The notes under the pieces: generated by a model | What the model was told of the DNA's origin: nothing | Seen by the model: the letters and a program-made list of their open reading frames with translations, nothing else | Database searches by the model: none | In this document: in pieces, positions 1 through 8,875 of the stretch | Position numbering within the stretch: the stretch's first letter is position 1 | Layout: each line of letters starts with the position of its first letter | Made by a program: the position numbers and the translations under genes | Assembly (NCBI GenBank): GCA_013911975.1 | Contig: JACESF010000004.1 | Span: 1-64,000 of the forward strand | DNA from: Hyphomicrobiales bacterium | GTDB taxonomy: Bacteria; Pseudomonadota; Alphaproteobacteria; Rhizobiales; Xanthobacteraceae | DNA length: 64,000 bases | Direction of reading: 5' to 3'

Positions 1-108
1 TCTACGTCCTGTTCCGGCGCGAGACGCGACCGGCGGACGCGCTGGCCTCGCCCGCGGGCGGGGCCAGCGCGTCCGCCGGTCGCGTCTCGCGCCGGAACAG
101 GACGTAGA
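1..108. repeat. near-perfect 108-bp palindrome at the window edge
   Basis: Base 1 pairs with base 108, 2 with 107 and so on to the centre between 54 and 55, with one non-complementary position (48 against 61). The arms are 54 bases each with no unpaired loop. The right arm is the 3' end of the czcA reading frame; the left arm is its inverted copy, so the last ~35 residues of the predicted CzcA are encoded across the fold and nearly the same peptide is readable on both strands. It may extend past the window edge. It could be a fold-back assembly artefact at a contig end, the junction of an inverted duplication, or a true palindrome. Confidence 0.9.
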
Positions 109-3100
109 GGGCCGGCAGGACCAGCAGAGTGAGGATGGTGGAGGAGACGATGCCGCCGATGACCACGGTGGCGAGCGGGCGCTGCACCTCCGCGCCCGGG
201 CCCGTGGCCAGCGCCATGGGCACGAAGCCGAGCGAGGCCACGAGCGCCGTCATCAGCACCGGCCGAAGGCGCGTGAGCGCGCCTTCGCGCACGGCCTCGA
301 CGATCGCTTTCCCGTCCTCCCGCAGGCGCTGGATGAAGGCGATGATGACGAGGCCGTTCAGCACCGCCACGCCCGACAAGGCGATGAAGCCGATGCCCGC
401 GCTGATGGAGAGCGGAATGTCCCGCAGGAGCAGCGCCGCGATGCCCCCGGTGAGCGCCAGCGGCACGCCGGAGAACACCAGGAGCGCATCCCCCACCGAC
501 CCGAAGCTCATGAAGAGCAGCAGGAAGATGAGGGCGAGCGCGATGGGCACCACGATGGCGAGGCGCTGGGTGGCGGAGACGAGCTGCTCGAACTGCCCGC
601 CCCAGCCGATCCAATAGCCGTCCGGCAGCTTGACCTTCTCGGCCACCTGCTTCTGGGCATCGGCCACGAACGAGCCGAGGTCCCGCTCGCGCACATTGGC
701 GCTCACCACGATGCGCCGCTTCCCGTCCTCGCGGCTGATCTGGTTGGGGCCGGGCGCGATGGCCAGCGTGGCGATGGCCGAGAGCGGCACGTAGCGGATC
801 TGGGGCACCGCCCCGGTCCCCCAGGCCGCCCGCACCGGCGCGTCCCCGCTGGGCGGGGGCAGCGGCACGGGCAGGTTGCGGAGCGCCTCGATGTCGGTCC
901 GCAATTCCTCCGGCAGGCGCACGACGATGTCGAAGCGCCGGTCGCCCTCGAACAGGACGCCCGCCTCCCGGCCGCCGACCGCGATCTCGATCAGCTCCTG
1001 CACATCCGCGACGCTGACCCCGTACCGGCCCATGGCGGCCCGGTTCAGTTCCACGGTGAGCATGGGCAGGCCCGAGACCTGCTCGGTCTTCACGTCCGCC
1101 GCGCCGGGCACCTGCTGGAGCACGGCCTGCACCTGCCCCGCCACCTGGAGCAGCGTGTCGAGGTCGTCGCCGAAGATCTTCACGCCCACATCGCTGCGGA
1201 TGCCGGAGATCAGCTCGTTGAAGCGGAGCTGGATGGGCTGGGAGAGTTCGTAATTGCTCCCGGCCACCTCCTCGGCCGCCTTCTCGATGTCCTCCATGAC
1301 GGCGGATTTCGGCTTGGACGGGTCCGGCCATTCCGCCCGCGGCTTCAGCATGATGTAGCCGTCGGAGATGGACGGCGGCATGGGGTCGGTGGCCACTTCC
1401 GCCGTGCCCACGCGGGCGAAGATCTCCCTCACCTCCGGCACCTTCAGGAGGCGCTTTTCCAGGGCCTCCTGCATCTCGATGGACTGGGTGAGGCTGGTTC
1501 CGGGCACCCGCAGCGCCTGGATGGCGGCATCGCCCTCGTCCAGGCTCGGGATGAACTCACCGCCCATGCGGGAGGCGGCAAGCCCGCTCACCACCACCAG
1601 CGCGGCGGCGCCGAGCGCCACGACCATCCGGTAATTGATGCAGGCGTCGAGCAGCGGGGTGTAGATCCGCCGCGCGCCGCGCATGAACCAGTTCTCGTGC
1701 TCCGACACCCGGCCCGTGACGAACAGGGCGATGGCGGCGGGGATGAAGGTCATGGAGAACAGCGCGGCGCCCAGCAGCGCCATCAGCACCGTGACCGCCA
1801 TGGGGGTGAACATCTTGCCTTCCACGCCCGTGAGCGTGAGGACCGGCAGGTACACCACGGCGATGATCATGGTGCCGAACAGGCTCGGCCGGATGACCTC
1901 CTTCGAGCCCTTCAGGATGGTGTCGAACCGCTCCGTCCGGGTCAGCAGGCGGCCGCGCTTGTGCTGCGCCTCGGCCAGCAGCCGCAGGCAGTTCTCCACG
2001 ATGATCACGGCGCCGTCGATGATGATGCCGAAATCGATGGCCCCGAGGCTCATGAGGTTGGCGCTGACCCGGTGCTGCACCATGCCCGTGATTGTGAAGA
2101 GCATGGCGAGCGGGATGACGCAGGCGGTGACGATGGCCGCCTTGATGTTGCCGAGCAGCAGGAACAGCACCGCGATGACGAAGAGCGCCCCCTCCACGAG
2201 GTTCTTCTCCACCGTGGCGATGGTGGCCTCCACGAGGTGCGAGCGGTCATAGACCGCCCGCGCGACCACCCCTTCGGGCAGCGAGCGGCCGATCTCGCCG
2301 AGCCGGGCATCCACGCGCTCCGCCACCGTCCGGCTGTTCTCGCCGATCAGCAGCATGGTGGTGCCCAGCACCACCTCCTGCCCGTTCAGCGTCGCCGCGC
2401 CGGTGCGCAATTCCTTGCCCTCCCGCACCTCGGCGATGTCGCCGATGCGGATGGGGGTGCCGGAATGGGCGCCGATGACGATGTCGCGGATCTGCTCCGC
2501 ATTCCCCACCTGGCCCGGCGTGCGCACGAGATACTGCTCGCCGTTCCGCTCGATATAGCCCGCGCCCACATTGGCATTGTTCGCGGCGAGGGCGGCCATC
2601 ACGTCCCGGAACGAGATGCGGTAGGCCATGAGCCGCGCGGGATCGGGCAGCACATGGAACTGCTTCTCGTAGCCGCCGATGGTGTTGACCTCGACGACGC
2701 CCGGCACCGTGCGAAGCTGGGGCTTGATGATCCAGTCCTGGATGGTGCGCAAGTCGGTGGGGCTGTAGGGCTCGCCCGAGGGCTTCCGCGCGCCCTCCCT
2801 GGCCTCCACCGTGTACATGTAGATCTCGCCGAGGCCCGTGGAGATGGGGCCCATGGCGGTCTCGACGCTGGGTGGAAGCTGGTCCTTCGCCTGCTGGATG
2901 CGCTCGTTCACGAGCTGGCGGGCGAAGTAGATGTCGGTCCCGTCGCGGAACACGACCGTCACCTGGCTGAGGCCGTAGCGGGAAAGCGAGCGGGTATATT
3001 GCAGGCCCGGCAGGCCGCCCATGGCGGTCTCGATGGGGAAGGTGATGCGCTGCTCCACCTCCAGCGGCGAGAAGCCGGGCGCGGACGTGTTGATCTGCAC

Positions 3101-3238
3101 CTGGACGTTGGTGATGTCCGGCACGGCGTCGATGGGCAGGCGCGTGAAGTTCCACGCGCCGAGCGCGAGGACGCCGAGGCAGGCCATCAGGACCAGCCAG
3201 CGCTGGCGGATGGAAAAGGCGAGGATGGCGTCGATCAT
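2..3238 (-). CDS. czcA: CzcA/CusA-family heavy-metal RND efflux pump
   Basis: Inner-membrane proton-driven pump that takes divalent or monovalent metal ions from periplasm or membrane and drives them out through CzcB and CzcC. The 1078 residues match the family (about 1040-1070). A membrane helix lies at about 13-30, and the heavy-metal RND relay motif DFGIIIDGAVIIVEN starts at about residue 402, with both Asp and the Glu that carry protons in CzcA. A second block of helices ends near residue 1043. The final ~35 residues lie in the terminal palindrome and may not be the true C-terminus. It is the last gene of czcCBA, 63 bases after czcB. The metal specificity (Co/Zn/Cd or Cu/Ag/Ni) cannot be read from sequence alone. 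Confidence 0.93.
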   Translation of the reverse strand: MIDAILAFSIRQRWLVLMACLGVLALGAWNFTRLPIDAVPDITNVQVQINTSAPGFSPLEVEQRITFPIETAMGGLPGLQYTRSLSRYGLSQVTVVFRDGTDIYFARQLVNERIQQAKDQLPPSVETAMGPISTGLGEIYMYTVEAREGARKPSGEPYSPTDLRTIQDWIIKPQLRTVPGVVEVNTIGGYEKQFHVLPDPARLMAYRISFRDVMAALAANNANVGAGYIERNGEQYLVRTPGQVGNAEQIRDIVIGAHSGTPIRIGDIAEVREGKELRTGAATLNGQEVVLGTTMLLIGENSRTVAERVDARLGEIGRSLPEGVVARAVYDRSHLVEATIATVEKNLVEGALFVIAVLFLLLGNIKAAIVTACVIPLAMLFTITGMVQHRVSANLMSLGAIDFGIIIDGAVIIVENCLRLLAEAQHKRGRLLTRTERFDTILKGSKEVIRPSLFGTMIIAVVYLPVLTLTGVEGKMFTPMAVTVLMALLGAALFSMTFIPAAIALFVTGRVSEHENWFMRGARRIYTPLLDACINYRMVVALGAAALVVVSGLAASRMGGEFIPSLDEGDAAIQALRVPGTSLTQSIEMQEALEKRLLKVPEVREIFARVGTAEVATDPMPPSISDGYIMLKPRAEWPDPSKPKSAVMEDIEKAAEEVAGSNYELSQPIQLRFNELISGIRSDVGVKIFGDDLDTLLQVAGQVQAVLQQVPGAADVKTEQVSGLPMLTVELNRAAMGRYGVSVADVQELIEIAVGGREAGVLFEGDRRFDIVVRLPEELRTDIEALRNLPVPLPPPSGDAPVRAAWGTGAVPQIRYVPLSAIATLAIAPGPNQISREDGKRRIVVSANVRERDLGSFVADAQKQVAEKVKLPDGYWIGWGGQFEQLVSATQRLAIVVPIALALIFLLLFMSFGSVGDALLVFSGVPLALTGGIAALLLRDIPLSISAGIGFIALSGVAVLNGLVIIAFIQRLREDGKAIVEAVREGALTRLRPVLMTALVASLGFVPMALATGPGAEVQRPLATVVIGGIVSSTILTLLVLPALYVLFRRETRPADALAPPAGEASASAGRVSRRNRT

Positions 3239-3301
3239 CGCGAAGCCCCTCCCGCCAGGGTGCGGCGCGCGTCGGTGCTCAGGGCGTCCGTCCTCTTGGC
3301 G

Positions 3302-4291
3302 TCAGTGCTCATGGCTGGCGCTCCCCTTCGCGAGTTCCGCCTTGATGACGAAGCTGTTGCGGGCGGCGTAGACGTCGCCGGGCAGGAGGCCGAACAGCAC
3401 CTCGGCCCACTCCCCGTCCCGCTCGCCAAGCTCCACGTCACGCGGCTCGAAGGCGTCGCCGTTGCGCACGAAGACGATGGTGCGGCCCTCGATGGTCTGG
3501 AGGGCGTTGAGCCGCACCGCCACGTCCACCGGCTTCTCGGCCAGCACGATGGTGCCCGCCGCGAACAGGCCCGGACGCATCCGCAGGTCGGAGTTGGGAA
3601 TGGAGACGCGGGCGAGCGCGCTCTGAGTGTCGGCCGCGCCGATGGGCGACACATAGATGACCCGCCCCTCGATGGGCGCGCCGCCGTCCTCGGGATCGAT
3701 CTGCACGGGATCGCCCAGGCGGACCTTGGCGAAGTCCTTGCGATAGACCGACAGGTCCACCCAGAGCGTCGACAGGTCCGCGACGATGAAGGCCGGCTTC
3801 TGGTCGGAGACATATTCCCCGAGCGCCACGCCGCGCTCCACCACCGTGCCGGAAATGGGCGACTTCAGGTCATAGGCGGTGAGGCTCTGGTTGCTCTCGA
3901 TGACCGCGAGCACGTCGCCCTTGGCGACCTTGTCCCCGAGGCGCTTGCGGATCTCCCGCACGATGCCGGGGAAGCGGGGCGTCACCTGGACCATGGAATC
4001 CTGGTCCGGCTGGATCAGGCCGTTGAGCCGCAGCCGCTGGCGCAGCTTCTCGGGCGCCGCCGTCTCCAGGCCGATCCCGGCCGCGGCGAGCTTGGCGTCG
4101 TCCAGCTCCACGGCGCCCTCGCCGTGGCCCTCTTCCGCGTGCCCGCCCTGCCCCCCGGCCCCGTGGGCATCCTCCGCCGCGTGGCCGGAGGCGACCGGCG
4201 CGGGGCGGTCCTGAAGGGCGTAGAACAGGCCGCCGCCAGCCACGAGGCCGAGCAGAAGCATGGCCAGATCACGTCTTGCCGAGCGGCTCAT
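3302..4291 (-). CDS. czcB: CzcB-type periplasmic adaptor (membrane fusion protein)
   Basis: Adaptor that links the RND pump to the outer-membrane channel. The 329-residue protein begins with an uncleaved signal anchor (about residues 8-26), followed by a His/Glu/Gly-rich stretch (about 36-58) and a C-terminal SHEH, both likely metal ligands. Then come the barrel-sandwich and lipoyl-like halves (around ITPRFPGIV to SPISGTVVERGVALG) and the beta-barrel region (VDLSVYRKDFAKVRLGDPV). Its start overlaps the czcC stop by 4 bases, so translation of the two is probably coupled. The His-rich N-terminus is typical of metal-exporting members rather than of drug-exporting adaptors. Confidence 0.92.
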   Translation of the reverse strand: MSRSARRDLAMLLLGLVAGGGLFYALQDRPAPVASGHAAEDAHGAGGQGGHAEEGHGEGAVELDDAKLAAAGIGLETAAPEKLRQRLRLNGLIQPDQDSMVQVTPRFPGIVREIRKRLGDKVAKGDVLAVIESNQSLTAYDLKSPISGTVVERGVALGEYVSDQKPAFIVADLSTLWVDLSVYRKDFAKVRLGDPVQIDPEDGGAPIEGRVIYVSPIGAADTQSALARVSIPNSDLRMRPGLFAAGTIVLAEKPVDVAVRLNALQTIEGRTIVFVRNGDAFEPRDVELGERDGEWAEVLFGLLPGDVYAARNSFVIKAELAKGSASHEH

Positions 4292-5574
4292 TTGGATTTT
4301 CCTTTGGCAAACGTCACGGGACGCCCGATCAGCCCCTCAAGGGTGGCGAGAGCGGTGTGGTAGGCGACGAGGGCGTCCAGCTCGCGCAATTGCGTCTCGG
4401 CGAGGGACGACTGGGCATCGAGCAGTTCGAGGAGCGAATAGCGGCCCTCGGAATAGCCGCCCTCGATGCCCTCGAAGGCGGTGCGCGCCTCCGGCAGGGT
4501 GCTGTCGCGCAGGAGCGCCACCTCGTCATGGGCCGCCTTCAGGCCGTCATAGGCCCGGCCCAACTGGGAGATGAGCGCGCTGCGGACCACGGCCTCCTCG
4601 GCCTCGGCCCGGCGCAGCGCCTCGCCCGCCTCGACGATGTTCCCCTGGTTCCGGTCGAACACCGGCAGGGGCATGGAGAGCGAGAGCACCATGCCGCTGT
4701 CGGCGGTCTCGTTGTAATGGCGATACCCCACGCCGAGGGTCACGTCCGGCACCGCCTGGGCACGCGCGCCGCTCAGCTCGGCGCTGCGCTGGGCCTTCAG
4801 GGCCGTGAAGCGCGTGAGCTGCGGATTCTCCTGGGCGGACTTCAGGATCCGGTCCAGCGGCGGGGGCGCGGAGAGGCGCACGAGATTGCCCGTCACCGCC
4901 CCGAACCGCGCGTCCTTCAGGCCCATGAGCAAGGCAAGCTCGCGGCGCGCCGTGAGCAGGGCCGCGCGCGCGCGATCCTGATCGATGCGGGCGAGGTCGG
5001 CCGCCACCTTCGAGCGGGCGATCTCAGACGCCGAGGAAGCCCCCGCCTCCACGCGCGTGTGCAGCAGCGGCGCCCAGCGCTCCATGGCGCCGAGCTGATC
5101 CTTCAGGATGTCCAACCGGCGCTGAGCGCTGAGCACGGTCACGAACGCGGCGGTCGTCTCCGCCAGGACCTGGAGGCGTAACGCCTCCCGCTCCCACCGC
5201 GCGACGCCCACGCCGGCATTGGCAGCGGCGATGCGCGCCTCGCGCTTGCCGCCCAGCTCCACCAACTGGCTCACCTGGAGCGTCTGGTCGGCCAGGTCCA
5301 GCCCCGAATAGGAGCCGGAGCCGAAGGCATTGTCCACTTCCAGCGAGAGGACGGGATTGGGCAGCAGCGCGGCCTGGAGCCCACGCCCGCCCGCCATCCC
5401 GATGTCGCGTTCGGCGACCGTCAGGCGGGGATTGGCGGAGAGCGCGGCAGACAGCGCCTGCGCAAGGGTCAGAGGGGCATGGGTCGAGGGCCGCGGCGAG
5501 GCGGCATGCGCGGGGACCGCATGAAGCAGCACGATCGCTGCCCCAAGCGCACGCGCGAGGGCACGAATAGACAT
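4288..5574 (-). CDS. czcC: CzcC-type outer-membrane efflux channel (TolC/OEP family)
   Basis: Outer-membrane channel of the tripartite metal pump. The 428 residues begin with a clear Sec signal peptide (MSIRALARALGAAIVLLHAVPAHA). Two OEP repeats follow, with the usual pattern of long alpha-helical stretches rich in Ala, Glu and Arg (for example LTLAQALSAALSANPRLT near residue 35 and ERDIGMAGGRGLQAALLPNP). It is the first gene of czcCBA and lies 66 bases after a small Cys/His protein gene on the same strand. Length and composition agree with CzcC/CusC proteins. Confidence 0.9.
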   Translation of the reverse strand: MSIRALARALGAAIVLLHAVPAHAASPRPSTHAPLTLAQALSAALSANPRLTVAERDIGMAGGRGLQAALLPNPVLSLEVDNAFGSGSYSGLDLADQTLQVSQLVELGGKREARIAAANAGVGVARWEREALRLQVLAETTAAFVTVLSAQRRLDILKDQLGAMERWAPLLHTRVEAGASSASEIARSKVAADLARIDQDRARAALLTARRELALLMGLKDARFGAVTGNLVRLSAPPPLDRILKSAQENPQLTRFTALKAQRSAELSGARAQAVPDVTLGVGYRHYNETADSGMVLSLSMPLPVFDRNQGNIVEAGEALRRAEAEEAVVRSALISQLGRAYDGLKAAHDEVALLRDSTLPEARTAFEGIEGGYSEGRYSLLELLDAQSSLAETQLRELDALVAYHTALATLEGLIGRPVTFAKGKSK

Positions 5575-5640
5575 GATCCGTTCCGGGCATGGGTATGGAT
5601 TGGCCGACGCGGAGGCGTCAGCGCGTCACATGCGGAAGGA

Positions 5641-6009
5641 TCAGGCTCTGGGAGGGCGGAGCTCGGCGCCGGGGTCGCGGCCGTCCACGAGGTTCATGCC
5701 GGACAGCGCCACGACCACAGGGGTACGGACGACGGACATGCCGGAAGGCGCGTGCAGCACGGCCACGGAGCAGGCATGGCAATCATGGTCGCTCGCAGGG
5801 AGCGCGCCATGGTCCGAGGTCTGATTCGTGGTGGCCTCGCCGGGCCCCGTGGACAGGGACGAGACGGCGTCCAGGTCGTCCGCGTGATGCAGCGCCAGGG
5901 CGCTGCTCAGGGGCGAGAGCGCGAGGCAGGCGACAAGGCACACCGCCAGCATCCGCCGCAGGGGCAGATCGGCGATCACGCGCAGAATCTGGGCGAGGCC
6001 TCGAACCAT
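5641..6009 (-). CDS. small hypothetical Cys/His-containing exported or anchored protein
   Basis: A 122-residue protein of unknown function. After MVRGLAQILRVIADLPLRR a hydrophobic helix (about 20-40) could be a signal peptide or anchor. The mature part has HHADD, SDHG, SDHDCHACSVAVLH and a final hydrophobic stretch (VVRTPVVVALSG). The DCHACS cluster and several His residues suggest metal binding. It lies 66 bases upstream of czcC on the same strand, so it is probably cotranscribed with the efflux genes. Small proteins of this type are common at the head of czc/cus operons in alphaproteobacteria, but I cannot name a characterised family with certainty. Confidence 0.65.
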   Translation of the reverse strand: MVRGLAQILRVIADLPLRRMLAVCLVACLALSPLSSALALHHADDLDAVSSLSTGPGEATTNQTSDHGALPASDHDCHACSVAVLHAPSGMSVVRTPVVVALSGMNLVDGRDPGAELRPPRA

Positions 6010-6044
6010 GGATGAGAGAAAGACCGCATGCCCGGCAAGGTGTC

Positions 6045-6077
6045 AAGGCACGGAAGCGGGAGCGGCTCCCGTGCCTT
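6045..6077. other. stem-loop upstream of the small Cys/His gene
   Basis: AAGGCACGG (6045-6053) pairs with CCGTGCCTT (6069-6077) around a 15-base GC-rich loop. It lies 36 bases upstream of the start at 6009, in the 319-base gap between that gene and tRNA-Lys. It could be a leader structure or operator of the metal-efflux operon; no T-run follows it, so it is not a convincing terminator. I see no other gene in 6010-6328. Confidence 0.4.
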
Positions 6078-6328
6078 CCACGGTGTGCTTCGACGGCATC
6101 AAGCCCAGGCCGGCGCCCCCCCCGCCCCGGGACCAGGACCGCGGAGAGGATGCCGGCGGGGCCTCCGGACAGGCCGCAGGTGCCGCACCGGCCGCCATGG
6201 CGAGGACAGGGAATGTAGAGCGAGGGACAACCGCACAGGCGCCGATGCGGCGCCAAGACGCGCGGCAATTCAGGCAGACTGTTTTGATGTCTTTTTCCGA
6301 GGGTTGCTCTTAACCCCTCGGGAAATAG

Positions 6329-6404
<76 letters not shown>

Positions 6405-6547
6405 TCCGGGGCAGCGCCCCGTTGAGGAGTGGTCGTGTAGCAAACGCTCCGAGGCGTGTCCAGTGCGGCGCGAAAAGATATCCACAGGGGGGCGCCGTCT
6501 CCGGCAAGGCCCGTGCCGCGCCACGCCTTCCCTCCGCCCCGGAATAC

Positions 6548-6581
6548 GAAAACGGGGCGGAGTGCTGCCACTCCGCCCCGT
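6548..6581 (-). terminator. rho-independent terminator after tctA
   Basis: A 13-bp perfect GC-rich stem (6552-6564 with 6569-6581, loop CTGC) followed on the minus strand by TTTTC. It begins 28 bases after the tctA stop. Confidence 0.85.
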
Positions 6582-6608
6582 CGAACGCTGCGCGTGAATG
6601 CCCTCCGC

Positions 6609-8108
6609 TTATTCGCGGAACGCCTCCTCGCGGGACTTGCTGACCGAGGGCAGCAGCACCACCACCAGGGCGATGGCGGCCAGCGCCAGCAGCACAGCGG
6701 AGATGGGCCGCGTGACGAACACCATGGGATCACCGCGCGAGATGAGCATGGCGCGCCGCAGATACTCTTCCAGCATGGGCCCGATGACGAAGCCCAGCAG
6801 CAGCGGCGCAGGCTCGCAATCCAGCTTCACCAGCACGTAGCCGGCCACGCCGAACATGGCCATGGTGTACACGTCGAACGTATTGTTATTCACGCTGTAC
6901 ACGCCGATGCAGCAGAAGGCCATGATCGCCGGGAACAGCACGTGGTAGGGCACCGTCAGCAGGCGGACCCACATGCCGATGAGCGGCAGGTTGAGCAGCA
7001 CCAGCATGAGATTGCCGATCCACATGGAGGCGATGACGCCCCAGAACAGATCCGGCTTCTCGGTGACCACGTTCGGGCCGGGGGTGATTCCCTGGATGAT
7101 GAGGGCGCCGATCATCAGCGCCATCACCGGGTTGGAGGGAATGCCCAGGGTGAGCATGGGGATGAAGGAGGTCTGCGCGCCCGCATTGTTGGCGCTCTCC
7201 GGACCCGCAACGCCTTCGATGGCGCCCTTGCCGAAGCGCTTCGGGTTCTTCGAGATCTTCTTCTCGATGGAATAGGCCGCGAAGGACGAGAGCATGGCGC
7301 CGCCGCCGGGCAGGATGCCCAGGATGGAGCCGAGGATCGTGCCGCGCAGGACGGGCGCGATGATCTGCTTGAACTCGTCCTTGGTGAGCATGAGGCTCGA
7401 CACCTTCGCCGCCACGAGGCTGCGCTGGCTCTCATCCTCAAGGTTGCGGATGATCTCGCCGATGCCGAACACGCCCATGGCCAGGGCCACGAAGTCGAAG
7501 CCGTCCGCCAGTTCCTGCACGTCGAAGGTGAAGCGCGGGGTGCCGGTATAGATGTCCTGGCCGGACAGGCCGAGCAGCAGGCCCAGCACGATCATGGCCA
7601 GCGCCTTGACGATGGAGCCGGAGGCCAGCGTCACCGAGGCGATGAGGCCGAGGACCATCAGCGCGAAATATTCCGGCGGGCCGAACTTGAGCGCCAGGTC
7701 CGCCAGCGGCGGGGCGAAAAGGGCCAGCAGGAAGGTCGCCACCGTGCCCGCGAAGAACGAGCCGAGGGCGGCCGTGGCGAGCGCGGCACCCGCGCGGCCT
7801 TGCTTGGCCATCTGGTGGCCGTCCAGCGCCGTCACCACCGACGAGCTTTCGCCCGGCAGGTTGATGAGGATGGCCGTGGTGGAGCCGCCATACTGCGCGC
7901 CGTAATAGATGCCCGCCAGCATGATCAGCGCCGAGACCGGCGGCAGGCCGAAGGTGAGCGGCAGCAGCATGGCGATGGTCGCCACCGGGCCGAGGCCGGG
8001 CAGCACGCCGATCAGCGTGCCGAGAAGGCAGCCGATGAAGCAATAGAGAAGATTCTGAAGGGTGAAGGCGACGGAGAAGCCGAGCGCCAGATTGTCAAAC
8101 AGTTCCAC
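6609..8108 (-). CDS. tctA: tripartite tricarboxylate transporter large permease TctA
   Basis: Large membrane subunit of a periplasmic-receptor-dependent secondary transporter for tri- or dicarboxylates. About 499 residues with some 10-12 membrane helices and the two TctA signature loops, LIGVLPGLGPVATIAMLLP near residue 30 and LGSILGILPGGGAML near residue 265. I place the start at a GTG at 8108 because GAGGAGG lies just upstream and the protein then begins with ELFDNLALGF. An upstream ATG at 8144 would overlap tctB by 26 bases and adds an unlikely extension. Only 10 bases separate it from tctB. Confidence 0.93.
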   Translation of the reverse strand: MELFDNLALGFSVAFTLQNLLYCFIGCLLGTLIGVLPGLGPVATIAMLLPLTFGLPPVSALIMLAGIYYGAQYGGSTTAILINLPGESSSVVTALDGHQMAKQGRAGAALATAALGSFFAGTVATFLLALFAPPLADLALKFGPPEYFALMVLGLIASVTLASGSIVKALAMIVLGLLLGLSGQDIYTGTPRFTFDVQELADGFDFVALAMGVFGIGEIIRNLEDESQRSLVAAKVSSLMLTKDEFKQIIAPVLRGTILGSILGILPGGGAMLSSFAAYSIEKKISKNPKRFGKGAIEGVAGPESANNAGAQTSFIPMLTLGIPSNPVMALMIGALIIQGITPGPNVVTEKPDLFWGVIASMWIGNLMLVLLNLPLIGMWVRLLTVPYHVLFPAIMAFCCIGVYSVNNNTFDVYTMAMFGVAGYVLVKLDCEPAPLLLGFVIGPMLEEYLRRAMLISRGDPMVFVTRPISAVLLALAAIALVVVLLPSVSKSREEAFRE

Positions 8109-8118
8109 GCCCGCCTCC

Positions 8119-8580
8119 TCAATGACCGCCGAGCCACGGGCCAAGAAGCTGAATAGGGAGGCCGAGGCCCCAGATGAAGACGCCCCACGAGAACACGACC
8201 ATGACCGCTGTGATGGCGAGGGCGGTGAGGAGGTGGAACTTCTGACTGCCCAGCGCGCTGACGAACACCGTCACGGCGAGGGTGGGCAGGAAGCCCAGGG
8301 GCCGCAGGAAGAAGCCGAAGAACAAGGAGGCGAAGGTCAGGCAGAACAGGCCGCGCCAGGCGATGCCGGTGATGCTTTCACCCTTGAACCGCAAGCCGTT
8401 GATGAGGACGATGAGGCCCAGAAAGCCCATCAGGCCGGAAAGAAGCAGCGGAAAATAGCCAGGTCCCATCCGCACGGAGGTGCCCATGGGCAGGGTCTGC
8501 GCCTGCCACCAAAACAATGCCGCGAGCGCAATGAAAAGCAGGCCCGCAAGAACGTCCTTAGGACTGCGTATGAAACTCAT
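8119..8580 (-). CDS. tctB: tripartite tricarboxylate transporter small permease TctB
   Basis: Small membrane subunit that works with TctA and the TctC receptor. 153 residues with four hydrophobic helices, including VLAGLLFIALAALFWWQ, YFPLLLSGLMGFLGLIVLI, WRGLFCLTFASLFFGFFL and the C-terminal LLTALAITAVMVVFSWGVFI. The start at 8580 (MSFIRSPKDV) follows a strong GGGGGGAGGGGG ribosome site; the reading frame extends further upstream but without a better start. It lies between tctC and tctA on the same strand. Confidence 0.9.
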   Translation of the reverse strand: MSFIRSPKDVLAGLLFIALAALFWWQAQTLPMGTSVRMGPGYFPLLLSGLMGFLGLIVLINGLRFKGESITGIAWRGLFCLTFASLFFGFFLRPLGFLPTLAVTVFVSALGSQKFHLLTALAITAVMVVFSWGVFIWGLGLPIQLLGPWLGGH

Positions 8581-8793
8581 CGACCCCCTCCCCCCGGAAA
8601 GATTTATTGGAGCTTTGGCGAGCCGGGGCGCCCGCCTCGTCCACCGGGCCTCAAACCCGGGCACGGACCATACTGGCTATGATGCGAAAGTCGAACAAAA
8701 CTTGCGGCCTCTCCCCCCAATAGAGCGATGCCGCAACGGAACTTTGTTGCTTTACCAACAGGCGATAAGCGTGCCTTACCTTTGGAAATGCAA

Positions 8794-8819
8794 CAGGCGG
8801 GTGCAAATACACCCGCCTG
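8794..8819 (-). terminator. intercistronic stem-loop between tctC and tctB
   Basis: CAGGCGGGTG (8794-8803) pairs perfectly with CACCCGCCTG (8810-8819) around a 6-base loop. The T-run after it on the minus strand is weak (TTGCATTT). It lies in the 295-base gap between tctC and tctB and may act as a partial terminator or an mRNA 3'-end stabiliser, letting the receptor be made in excess over the membrane subunits. The rest of this gap holds nothing I recognise. Confidence 0.6.
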
Positions 8820-8875
8820 AAACTCTAACCGGAGGATCGCGTGACAGGTCAGGCACTGGCCGTCACGCGTGCCTG

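Noticed and set aside
1..108. Hairpin telomere of a linear replicon
   Set aside because: A palindrome alone is not enough; no telomere resolvase is present, and a contig-end artefact or inverted duplication explains it more simply.
1697..4363. 888-residue plus-strand frame over the efflux operon
   Set aside because: It is antisense to czcA and czcB, is full of His, Arg, Asp and Gly with no recognisable domain, and reflects the high GC content.
6456..8156. 566-residue plus-strand frame
   Set aside because: It is antisense to tctA and the terminator, with a typical His/Arg/Gln/Gly shadow composition.
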